A DNA stretch of 5,524 bases from JBHGBB01 sp041946755 (GCA_041946755.1 JBHGBB010000229.1:1-5524), one strand, 5' to 3'; shown: positions 1-5,524, numbered from the stretch's first letter. Notes: generated from the letters alone by a model not told the origin. Made by a program: numbers and translations.

Positions 1-1
1 A

Positions 2-3000
2 ATAGCATTCCGGCTCCGGCAGAATCAGGTAACGTTTGCCAGTGAAGCGGTCAGCCAGTTCAATATCCAGTTTGGAGATAAAAAGTTCTATCTGGAATTG
101 ATTGGTGAAAATGAACCTGACCGGGATATTGTTAATAGTTCATTAATCGCATTAGCGCATCAGTTTTCGATACCGCTGGTTGCGACTAATAATGTTCTTT
201 ATCTAACCGCAGCAGATGCGTTAGCGTCCCGGATATTGAGGTCGTTTGATACCGGGGTATCGTTAATGCTGCCGGTAGTACCGGACCGCTATTTAAAGAA
301 TACAGTCGAGATGACCGCGATTTTCAATGAATATCCGGATGCGGTCGAAAACACCCGATGGATTGCCGACCGGTGCGATAGTTATCTGCCGCATAATTTC
401 TCCCAGATGCCTTATTTCGCGCCGCCGACCGGGTATGATACCGAATCCTATTTATGGGAATTATGCCAGCGGGGGTTAACCCAGAAATATCATAAACCGA
501 GTCTCGGATTACGGCAGCGGTTGAATGAAGAGTTCGGGTTACTCCGGAAAAAAGGGTGGATGGATTATACGTTGATCTTATGGGATTTCGTCCGTTTCTT
601 AAGAGAGAAAGAGATCCAGTTCTCTTTAGACCGGACAGTGCATAGCTATAGTCTTTTAAACTACGTTTTAGGGATAACCAAACTTGATGTCGCACCATAC
701 GGATTAAGTTCCGATTTCTTCTATTACGGTAAAACCTCACCATATCCGGCAGCGGAATTCGAGTTCGATATGCGGGAAAAAGAGCTGGCGATAAATTATT
801 TCCGGAGTCGATATGGCGCGGCTCATATCGGTGGCACGATTCAGTATACCTCATATTCAATCTCGCGCTGGATTTCGGAAGTTGCCGGGCGGCTCCATAT
901 TCCAACCGAAAAAGTTGCACCGATTCTTCCCTATTTTACTCCGGGAACAAAAGCTACGGTAGAAGAAGTAGTCAAACAGGAAAAAGAGCTGGCGAAAAAA
1001 ATCAAAGGGCAGGAAGACCTGGAACAATTACTTACTGCAGTTAACGCCCTTCAATATGTATATCTGAACCAGGAAATCGAATCGAAAACGGTGGTTATCG
1101 CTCGCGATCCCTTATTTGCCAATTATCCGCTGAGTTATCGGGAAGATGGATCGATCTATCTGCAATATACTGCCGCCCAGGTGACCGGAGTGAAATTGCT
1201 GGGTATCGAGTTACGAAGCCAGCCGATTTTATCCGCTATCTCGGATACGGTAGCGCAGTTGCGGAAACGGCATGCGAAATCGGTTGATATCGAATCCTAT
1301 GATTTAGACGATTCCCGAATCTATCGATCGGTTCAGAATGCGGAAACGATTGCGATTCCCTATCTCGAGAGTTCTTCATTACGGTCGCTATTACAGGAAC
1401 TTACTCCCCGGAACTTTTTGGAATTAACTACTACTATCGCGTTACATCGATGCGGGTATCCTTCCGGGAAACTCATCTCGGATTTCTTGGCTGGCGCGAA
1501 ACCGAATAAAGCGATTCTCTCGTTGCATTCGACTTTAAAACAAATCCTAGGGTCGACTCGCGGCATGATTCTCTATCAGGAACAGTTACTGGATTTGGTT
1601 AAAGTAGTTACCGGATTACCGGTCTCGGAAGTGAATGAAATCGTCCAGCATTTGTTAACCGCGCAGAAGTTCAGGAAAACCGATGAGATTCGGAAACGAT
1701 TTATTCGCAGCAGTACCCAAGCCGGATTTACTGAAACGGTTGCCGATAAAATCTGGGAATTCCTGATTGCTAATCTCGGGCATATGGTATCGAAACCGGA
1801 AATAATTGCAGCCATGGATTTAAGTATCCGATGTGCCCATCTGAAAAAAGACCATCCGGTAGAATATTTTTATGGGATGCTGAGCCAGTATAGTGCATCC
1901 GATATCCGGTTAAGCAGTTATATTAATGAAACCAAACGAGTCGGAGTATTGGTTCGCGGGCCGGATATCAATCATAGCCTACCGGGATTGAGTCTGGAAG
2001 ATGGATCGTTACGCATGGGATTAACCAGTGTTAATGGAGTAGGGGAGAAGGTAGCGGAAAATATCATTGCGGCGCGAACCCAGAAACGGTTTGTATCCTT
2101 ATTCGATTTCTGCCGGAGAACTAATCCGATGCTGGTAACTTCCCGGATCATCGAGAATCTCATACTAAGCGGCGGATGCGATAGTCTGGTGCGGTATCGG
2201 TCGCAGCTATTAGCGATCTTAGACGAAACGATTACCCGGGCGCGGCATTTCGCCAGTCTGGAATCCGGGCATACCTTATTCGATTTGAAACCGTATACCG
2301 TCGATGAAAATAGTATTACTGACCCTTATCCGGAAATAGACGAGTTCCCGTTAGTTGAGAAACTGGCGAATGAAAAGAAAACTACCGGGGTATATATTTC
2401 TGCATCACCGTTATCGCCATATCAGGAGTTCTTGAAACGAATCGAGGCGAAATCGATTCGGAGTATTCCGCGGTTTACCGGAACCACTGCCGCGAAATAT
2501 GATATTGCCGGGATTGTTGCCGAACATACCGCGTTAACCAAAAAAGGGAAATCGGGACTGCATCTCTATTTAGAAGATCATTCCGGGACGATTCGATTAA
2601 CCCTGACTTCGAAACAGACCACTCAATATCAGCATCTGATCGATCAAGACCATCCGCTATTAGTTACCGTTTCGGTTGAGAAAACCGATGACCGGCCGGG
2701 GCTGGTAGTCGACCAGATATCGGATTTAACCGAATTAAGCCGGAATCTAGCCGGAACTTTATTCATCGACTTGAATCAGGAACTGGATCGGAAACAATAT
2801 AAAACTTTATTAGCCTTACTTCAACAGCATCGGGGAACCAGCCCAGTAACGATTGCGGTTGCCGGCAAGCTCCGGGATGATGGATATTATTCCAAACTCA
2901 GTCGGATGACTTGCGGAGCTACTCCTTGGCTGATTAATGAGATCCAATCGATTTTAAAGCCCGCCTTAACCTCAGTCCAGATGGTGGGTACCTTGCCCTT

Positions 3001-3022
3001 ATTCGAAACCAAACTTACCTAA
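2..3022 (+). CDS. Catalytically degenerate DnaE-like DNA polymerase III alpha paralog, 5'-truncated by window edge
   Basis: The frame is open from base 2, so the true start and most of the PHP domain lie to the left; the TTG at 98 is internal. The order matches DnaE: end of PHP (FYLEL at 86-100, VATNNV near 179-196), palm/fingers (about 430-1900), tandem helix-hairpin-helix (about 2010-2210, NGVGEK and LILSGG), OB fold (about 2490-2740) and a C-terminal domain to 3019. Conserved pieces include YVLGIT after the glycine loop and ILYQEQ (1568-1585). Against the E. coli family pattern recalled from memory, the GPGRGSGAGS loop reads SLDRTVHSYS (623-652). PDFDVDF reads AEFEFDM (752-772), so D401 and D403 become Glu. 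D555 becomes Leu (1199-1201), FRPGP becomes HRCGY (1445-1459) and NKSH becomes SKPE (1790-1801). DNA synthesis is therefore unlikely. With no frameshift or stop in about 1,006 codons, a maintained non-catalytic role, perhaps structural in replication or repair, is inferred. DnaE-family membership is near certain; the role is unknown. Confidence 0.93.
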   Translation: MAFRLRQNQVTFASEAVSQFNIQFGDKKFYLELIGENEPDRDIVNSSLIALAHQFSIPLVATNNVLYLTAADALASRILRSFDTGVSLMLPVVPDRYLKNTVEMTAIFNEYPDAVENTRWIADRCDSYLPHNFSQMPYFAPPTGYDTESYLWELCQRGLTQKYHKPSLGLRQRLNEEFGLLRKKGWMDYTLILWDFVRFLREKEIQFSLDRTVHSYSLLNYVLGITKLDVAPYGLSSDFFYYGKTSPYPAAEFEFDMREKELAINYFRSRYGAAHIGGTIQYTSYSISRWISEVAGRLHIPTEKVAPILPYFTPGTKATVEEVVKQEKELAKKIKGQEDLEQLLTAVNALQYVYLNQEIESKTVVIARDPLFANYPLSYREDGSIYLQYTAAQVTGVKLLGIELRSQPILSAISDTVAQLRKRHAKSVDIESYDLDDSRIYRSVQNAETIAIPYLESSSLRSLLQELTPRNFLELTTTIALHRCGYPSGKLISDFLAGAKPNKAILSLHSTLKQILGSTRGMILYQEQLLDLVKVVTGLPVSEVNEIVQHLLTAQKFRKTDEIRKRFIRSSTQAGFTETVADKIWEFLIANLGHMVSKPEIIAAMDLSIRCAHLKKDHPVEYFYGMLSQYSASDIRLSSYINETKRVGVLVRGPDINHSLPGLSLEDGSLRMGLTSVNGVGEKVAENIIAARTQKRFVSLFDFCRRTNPMLVTSRIIENLILSGGCDSLVRYRSQLLAILDETITRARHFASLESGHTLFDLKPYTVDENSITDPYPEIDEFPLVEKLANEKKTTGVYISASPLSPYQEFLKRIEAKSIRSIPRFTGTTAAKYDIAGIVAEHTALTKKGKSGLHLYLEDHSGTIRLTLTSKQTTQYQHLIDQDHPLLVTVSVEKTDDRPGLVVDQISDLTELSRNLAGTLFIDLNQELDRKQYKTLLALLQQHRGTSPVTIAVAGKLRDDGYYSKLSRMTCGATPWLINEIQSILKPALTSVQMVGTLPLFETKLT

Positions 3023-3027
3023 TCGAT
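2987..3027 (+). repeat. Direct repeat copy A: 3' end of the DnaE-like gene
   Basis: These 41 nt cover the last codons of the DnaE-like gene (G-T-L-P-L-F-E-T-K-L-T), its TAA stop and the following TCGAT. They align without gaps to 3812-3852, on the far side of the membrane-protein gene. The peptide core TLPLFETKL is identical in both copies. The Leu, Pro, Thr, Lys and Leu codons differ at the third base (TTG/TTA, CCC/CCT, ACC/ACG, AAA/AAG, CTT/CTG). The only amino-acid changes are the flanking Gly to Ser and Thr to Ser. Confidence 0.9.
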
Positions 3028-3039
3028 TTATTATCCTAT

Positions 3040-3804
3040 ATGAAAAACAAGTTTAGGATTATTCAAAAAGGATTAAACCAAATCAAAGTTGCGATATCGG
3101 TTTTCGGATTATTTGTTTTATTCCCGCAACTTGGATTAGCAAATATTCCGATCCTACCGGTAACCGATATCATGGGGTATCCTTTTTTAATGGCATTCAG
3201 TTCTTTCGGAATAACTTTAATCGCAGTCATTATCATCGAAGCGGTGGTATTGAAACGATGTTCGCAATTAGATTATCAAGAATCGATAAAGATATCGGCG
3301 ATGGCGAATGGATTCTCAACCCTAATCGGAGGCGGGATCGTTATCACCTATAGTTCGAGTTTCGCCGCAATGTTATTTTTATTTATCGGCGCCTATATTT
3401 TTATGGTAATGTTTAAATCATTTAGCGATAATATCGAGTTTCTCGACCGGTTCGGGAAGAAGAAAGCTCTATCATATATCTCGTTTCTGGTTCTCGGTAT
3501 CATTGCCTATATATTAGGCATCTTAGCGTTTCCGCTATATACCATTTCCGGCCATCATTTTTTCGGCGGGATACCATTATCAACTACCGGTAAGATATTT
3601 ATCTCTATCCCATCGATGATTATTTTATATCTGATTGGATTTGGTTTGAGTGTTATTTCAGAAGGGTTTATTATCAACCGCCATTTCCCCGGACAGGAAC
3701 AAAATAGTTTATTTACCGTTCTCATTATGAACGGAGTCTCTTACCTAGCGCTCCTCTTATACTTTATCCCCTTTTTAATCATCCGAATGAATTATTACGG
3801 GTAA
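3040..3804 (+). CDS. Multi-pass membrane protein of unknown function with N-terminal signal sequence
   Basis: I do not recognise the family. The 254-residue protein begins with a basic stretch (about residues 1-16, six Lys/Arg) and a hydrophobic run (17-33) ending LGLA-NIP, a plausible signal-peptidase site after Ala34. Hydrophobic, probably membrane-spanning segments follow at about 49-71, 92-125 (one long or two short), 145-168, 185-207 and 224-248. Basic or polar loops separate them (KRCSQLDYQES at 72-82, FGKKK at 138-142). No catalytic, transporter or receptor motif is evident. The ATG lies 17 nt after the DnaE-like stop with no clear Shine-Dalgarno, so translation may be coupled or the start may differ; the signal sequence favours this ATG. 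No promoter or terminator is visible between the two genes, which suggests co-transcription. The gene is bracketed by copies of the DnaE-like 3' end (2987-3027 and 3812-3852). It is more AT-rich than the DnaE-like gene. Confidence 0.85.
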   Translation: MKNKFRIIQKGLNQIKVAISVFGLFVLFPQLGLANIPILPVTDIMGYPFLMAFSSFGITLIAVIIIEAVVLKRCSQLDYQESIKISAMANGFSTLIGGGIVITYSSSFAAMLFLFIGAYIFMVMFKSFSDNIEFLDRFGKKKALSYISFLVLGIIAYILGILAFPLYTISGHHFFGGIPLSTTGKIFISIPSMIILYLIGFGLSVISEGFIINRHFPGQEQNSLFTVLIMNGVSYLALLLYFIPFLIIRMNYYG

Positions 3805-3808
3805 AAGA

Positions 3809-3847
3809 ATGAGTACCTTACCTTTATTCGAAACGAAGCTGAGTTAA
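3809..3847 (+). pseudogene. Detached duplicate of the DnaE-like C-terminal tail, readable as a 12-codon mini-ORF
   Basis: Four bases after the membrane-protein stop, an ATG opens the reading M-S-T-L-P-L-F-E-T-K-L-S-stop. This repeats the C-terminus of the DnaE-like protein (GTLPLFETKLT-stop). The two readings differ mainly by synonymous third-base changes, so this stretch was recently, or still is, under protein-level selection. The simplest reading is a 3' gene remnant left by duplication, deletion or integration. A translated 12-residue peptide is possible but poorly supported: only a weak GGG (3799-3801) lies upstream, though termination of the preceding gene could supply ribosomes. The frame upstream is closed by TGA at 3788-3790, so it is not the end of a longer intact gene here. 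Confidence 0.6.
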
Positions 3848-3852
3848 TCGAT
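3812..3852 (+). repeat. Direct repeat copy B of the DnaE-like gene 3' end
   Basis: This is the ungapped partner of 2987-3027, with spacing of 825 nt from copy to copy. It includes the duplicated tail codons, the TAA stop and TCGAT. Beyond TCGAT the similarity becomes weak and would need gaps. The two copies enclose exactly one gene, the membrane protein. Confidence 0.9.
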
Positions 3853-3909
3853 CACATACCCTTTATCTGAATATAAAGAAGTAAGAATAAGTTTATTTAG
3901 TATATTTGC

Positions 3910-3938
3910 TTGACGAATAAACTAGATGAGAGTAGAAT
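3910..3938 (+). promoter_or_regulatory. Sigma-70-type promoter for the TPR gene
   Basis: The -35 hexamer TTGACG (3910-3915) and -10 hexamer TAGAAT (3933-3938) are separated by exactly 17 nt, the optimal spacing. Each hexamer differs from the consensus at one position. An AT-rich stretch just upstream (about 3880-3907) could act as an UP-like element. Transcription would start near 3944-3946, leaving a leader of only about 17 nt before the ATG at 3962, just enough for the Shine-Dalgarno. This is predicted from sequence only. Confidence 0.72.
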
Positions 3939-3947
3939 TACTAACTT

Positions 3948-3955
3948 AAAGGAGA
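3948..3955 (+). promoter_or_regulatory. Strong Shine-Dalgarno of the TPR gene
   Basis: AAAGGAGA is a near-complete anti-16S match. GGAG ends at 3954, seven bases before the ATG at 3962. This fixes the start codon of the TPR protein. It is the only strong ribosome-binding site seen in front of any of the three genes. Confidence 0.85.
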
Positions 3956-3961
3956 AATAAA

Positions 3962-5098
3962 ATGACAACACTCAAACATTTATTTCGGCATGTGATTTTA
4001 TTTGTAGTAAAAAGTTTAACTTGTGGTATTATTTTGTTTCCGATTTTATTTCAGATAAATGCTTTTGCCCAGAATAACGAAGGTTTGAAACTCAAACCGA
4101 ATGAAACCGAAACATGGATTAACAAAGGGGTTGCCCTAGGAAATCTTGGAAAAACCGAAGAAGCATTGCAAGCTTTCGACCAAGCGTTGAAGCTTAATCC
4201 GAAAGATGACAAGGTATGGGTAGTCAAAGGAATTGCTTTAGGAAAACTTGAGAAAAACGAAGAAGCATTGCAAGCATATAACCAAGCATTAAAACTCAAT
4301 CCGGATAATGCCATAGCATGGTCAGGAAAAGGGAATATCTTAGGGAAGATCGGGAAAAGTGATGAAGCATTGCAAGCATTCGACCAAGCGTTAAAACTCA
4401 ATCCGAAGGATGCCAAGACGTGGCATAACAAAGGGATTACCTTAGCAAATGTTAGGAAATACTCAGAAGCATTGCCAGCCTATGACCAGGCGCTGAAACT
4501 CAAACCGAATGAAGAAGAAACATGGTATAGCAAAGGGTACGCCTTAGGGTATGTCGGGAAATACTCAGAAGCACTTCAGGCATATGACCAAGCGTTGGAA
4601 CTCAATCCGAATAATGCCAAAACGTGGTATAGAAAAGGGATTGCCTTAGGGTATCTCAAGAAAACGAAAGAAGCACTTCAAGCATTTGAAAAAGCACTGA
4701 AACTCAATCCGGAATATGCCGAAGCGTGGTTGAATAAAGGGATTGCCTTAGAATCTCTCGGGAAATCTACAGAAGCATTGCGAGCATTCGACCAAGCATT
4801 GAATTTCAATCCGAAGATAGCCTTTGCCTGGTATAGTAAAGCATCTGCTTTAATGAAACTCGGGAAATCCACTGACGCACTACAAGCTTACAACCAAGCG
4901 CTTGAACTCAATCCGAAGTATGCCGAGGCATGGTATAACAAAGCTTGTATTTATTCCTTAAATAAAGATAAAGTAAACGCATTAATGAATCTCAAAAAAG
5001 TTATTGAACTCGATCCTAAATGGAAAGAAGAAGCGAAAAAAGATAAAGATTTCAAGAGTCTTTGGGAGGATGAAGATTTCAAAAAACTTGTAAGCTAA
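3962..5098 (+). CDS. Exported tetratricopeptide-repeat (TPR) protein, nine repeats
   Basis: The 378-residue protein starts with a signal peptide: basic residues up to Lys17, a hydrophobic core at about 18-32, and INAFA-Q with likely cleavage after Ala36. It is therefore probably periplasmic or secreted. Nine TPR units of exactly 34 residues follow at 50-83, 84-117, 118-151, 152-185, 186-219, 220-253, 254-287, 288-321 and 322-355. Most show the Trp-Gly-Ala-Phe/Tyr-Ala-Pro signature, as in GKTEEALQAFDQALKLNP. The ninth is divergent and runs into a charged cap ending DFKSLW and DFKKLVS. TPR arrays form a helical scaffold for protein binding. No catalytic domain is present and no partner can be named from the sequence. 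Residues 40-48 (EGLKLKPNE) look like the last third of a deleted TPR unit directly after the signal peptide. The gene has its own promoter and strong Shine-Dalgarno, so it is probably expressed independently of the two genes upstream. Confidence 0.93.
   Translation: MTTLKHLFRHVILFVVKSLTCGIILFPILFQINAFAQNNEGLKLKPNETETWINKGVALGNLGKTEEALQAFDQALKLNPKDDKVWVVKGIALGKLEKNEEALQAYNQALKLNPDNAIAWSGKGNILGKIGKSDEALQAFDQALKLNPKDAKTWHNKGITLANVRKYSEALPAYDQALKLKPNEEETWYSKGYALGYVGKYSEALQAYDQALELNPNNAKTWYRKGIALGYLKKTKEALQAFEKALKLNPEYAEAWLNKGIALESLGKSTEALRAFDQALNFNPKIAFAWYSKASALMKLGKSTDALQAYNQALELNPKYAEAWYNKACIYSLNKDKVNALMNLKKVIELDPKWKEEAKKDKDFKSLWEDEDFKKLVS
4109..5026 (+). repeat. Nine tandem 102-bp TPR-coding units
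   Basis: The period is exactly 102 nt with no indels. Several units are close at DNA level as well as protein level: GAAGCATTGCAAGC recurs near 4162, 4261 and 4364, usually followed by (T/A)-rich bases and ACCAAGC. This points to fairly recent internal duplication or gene conversion of the first three units. The last unit is the most divergent. Confidence 0.85.
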
Positions 5099-5330
5099 AC
5101 CAAGTTAATCAATACTTATAATTATTCAGCTGATCCTCAGACATTTTATCTTATATCAATATATACGCATTTGTTGATTTTCTTTAGACTTTCTCTGACT
5201 TTTCAATCATTGTCAAATATAGCCGCTGCACACTTAAACCAAATTTTGTTTTTCTTAAAGTATCTATTTCATCATCCTATCCTAATAATAACCATTTCAA
5301 TCTTCTAAATCGGTTTAAAGGTATTTTGAG
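5099..5330. other. AT-rich non-coding stretch after the TPR gene
   Basis: I see no credible open reading frame, RNA gene or convincing promoter here. The + strand is pyrimidine-rich around 5168-5210 and 5240-5290. No strong hairpin followed by a T-run is present, so the terminator of the TPR gene is not identified. Confidence 0.6.
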
Positions 5331-5334
5331 GTTC

Positions 5335-5359
5335 CGGGTTCGGTTCGGGGTAGAACCCG
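5335..5359. repeat. Alternative stem overlapping the left arm of the palindrome
   Basis: CGGGTTC (5335-5341) is complementary to GAACCCG (5353-5359), giving a 7-bp stem with an 11-nt loop. A shorter variant pairs GGTTC (5342-5346) with GAACC (5353-5357). Both use bases that also belong to the left arm of the larger palindrome at 5355-5381, so the structures are mutually exclusive. Confidence 0.5.
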
Positions 5360-5381
5360 AATTGGTCGGACCAATTCGGGT
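5355..5381. repeat. Near-perfect 27-nt palindrome (13-bp arms, single central base)
   Basis: The left arm ACCCGAATTGGTC (5355-5367) is the exact reverse complement of GACCAATTCGGGT (5369-5381), around one unpaired G at 5368. The arms are GC-rich compared with the surrounding DNA. No T-run follows, and the element lies about 257 nt beyond the TPR stop, so a standard intrinsic terminator is unlikely. It could be a dispersed palindromic element, a protein-binding site, or a MITE or REP-like remnant. Confidence 0.85.
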
Positions 5382-5406
5382 CACAGACCGTTTCCTATAA
5401 GTAAGC

Positions 5407-5434
5407 AGTCCGAAGTCCTAAGTCTTGAGTCCGA
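5407..5434 (+). repeat. Degenerate heptanucleotide array 1 (AGTCCGA type)
   Basis: Four adjacent 7-mers read AGTCCGA, AGTCCTA, AGTCTTG and AGTCCGA, with a further AG after them. The AGTC core is unchanged in all four and only the last three positions vary. The period is strictly 7 nt. There is no spacer structure of the CRISPR kind. Confidence 0.75.
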
Positions 5435-5496
5435 AGATAAAAAACCAGAAAAGAAAAGATAGAAGAAAGAAGGTAGTAGATAGGGAGAAAATAAGA
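5435..5496 (+). other. Purine-rich tract between the two heptad arrays
   Basis: The + strand is almost all A and G over about 60 nt, with only a handful of scattered pyrimidines. It contains AGAAAAGAAAAG and similar runs. It may be decayed heptad sequence, or simply strand-asymmetric low-complexity DNA. No gene is visible. Confidence 0.6.
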
Positions 5497-5524
5497 AGTC
5501 AGAAGCTAGAAGTCAGAAGTCAGA
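5497..5524 (+). repeat. Heptanucleotide array 2 (AGTCAGA type), running off the window edge
   Basis: Four adjacent 7-mers read AGTCAGA, AGCTAGA, AGTCAGA and AGTCAGA, ending exactly at the last base, so the array probably continues to the right. The preceding AGA (5494-5496) fits the same phase. The shared AGTC core suggests a common origin with the array at 5407-5434. The two are not in the same 7-nt phase, being offset by 90 nt. Confidence 0.8.

Noticed and set aside
98..100. TTG as the start of the DnaE-like protein
   Set aside because: The frame is open to base 2 and the upstream codons match the DnaE family (GDKKFYLEL), so the TTG is internal.
324..920. A 198-codon open frame on the minus strand inside the DnaE-like gene
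   Set aside because: It is the antisense shadow of a clearly conserved coding region; its translation shows no recognisable family and no ribosome-binding site was seen.
3040..3804. Membrane gene as an insertion sequence or transposase cargo
   Set aside because: There is no transposase or integrase and no terminal inverted repeats; the flanking repeat is a coding tail rather than a short target duplication.
3861..3878. Stem CTTTAT/ATAAAG upstream of the TPR promoter as a terminator for the upstream operon
   Set aside because: It is six bp with almost no G-C pairs and no following T-run; it could easily be chance in AT-rich DNA.
4051..4872. Minus-strand open frames within the TPR gene
   Set aside because: They reappear with the 102-nt repeat period and simply mirror the TPR codons.
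5085..5106. Stem AACTTG/CAAGTT around the TPR stop codon as a terminator
   Set aside because: It is only 6 bp, AT-rich, with a 10-nt loop and no T-run after it.
5194..5200. Reverse-complement heptad TCTGACT as a third, inverted array
   Set aside because: It is a single isolated match with no neighbouring unit in phase, compatible with chance.
5407..5524. CRISPR array
   Set aside because: The repeats are 7 nt, directly adjacent and without unique spacers, and no cas gene is present.

Overview
The window looks like bacterial chromosome of moderate to low GC. It carries three sizeable genes, all on the + strand, followed by about 430 bp of repeat-bearing non-coding DNA. A DnaE-family (C-family) DNA polymerase protein places the source in Bacteria. 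Nothing here allows a confident phylum call. The 7-nt tandem repeats at the right end resemble heptanucleotide repeats described from cyanobacteria, but similar arrays occur elsewhere.

Region 1 (2-3022) is the 3' two-thirds or more of a DnaE-like gene whose start lies left of the window. The DnaE architecture can be followed end to end: the end of PHP, then palm, fingers, tandem helix-hairpin-helix, OB fold and C-terminal domain. Nearly every active-site signature is replaced, including all three catalytic aspartates. About 1,006 codons remain open without interruption, so it reads as a maintained pseudo-polymerase rather than a decaying gene.

Region 2 (3040-3804) follows 17 nt after the DnaE-like stop. 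It encodes an unrecognised membrane protein with a signal peptide and several hydrophobic segments, probably on the same transcript. Directly after it, at 3812-3852, lies a second copy of the last codons, stop codon and post-stop bases of the DnaE-like gene. Between the copies the core TLPLFETKL peptide is unchanged although five codons differ at the third base. The membrane gene is therefore bracketed by a direct repeat whose divergence looks protein-constrained. This is the most unusual structure in the window.

Region 3 (3848-5098) starts a new transcription unit. A good sigma-70-type promoter (TTGACG, 17-nt spacer, TAGAAT) and a strong Shine-Dalgarno drive a secreted or periplasmic protein with nine 34-residue TPR units and a C-terminal cap.

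Region 4 (5099-5524) has no recognisable gene. It holds an AT-rich stretch, a near-perfect 27-nt palindrome with an overlapping alternative stem, and two degenerate heptanucleotide arrays separated by a purine-rich tract that runs toward the right edge.

The sequence does not tie the TPR gene to the other two. The DnaE-like and membrane genes may form an operon. A role for the pseudo-polymerase as a structural or clamp-associated replication or repair factor is inference.
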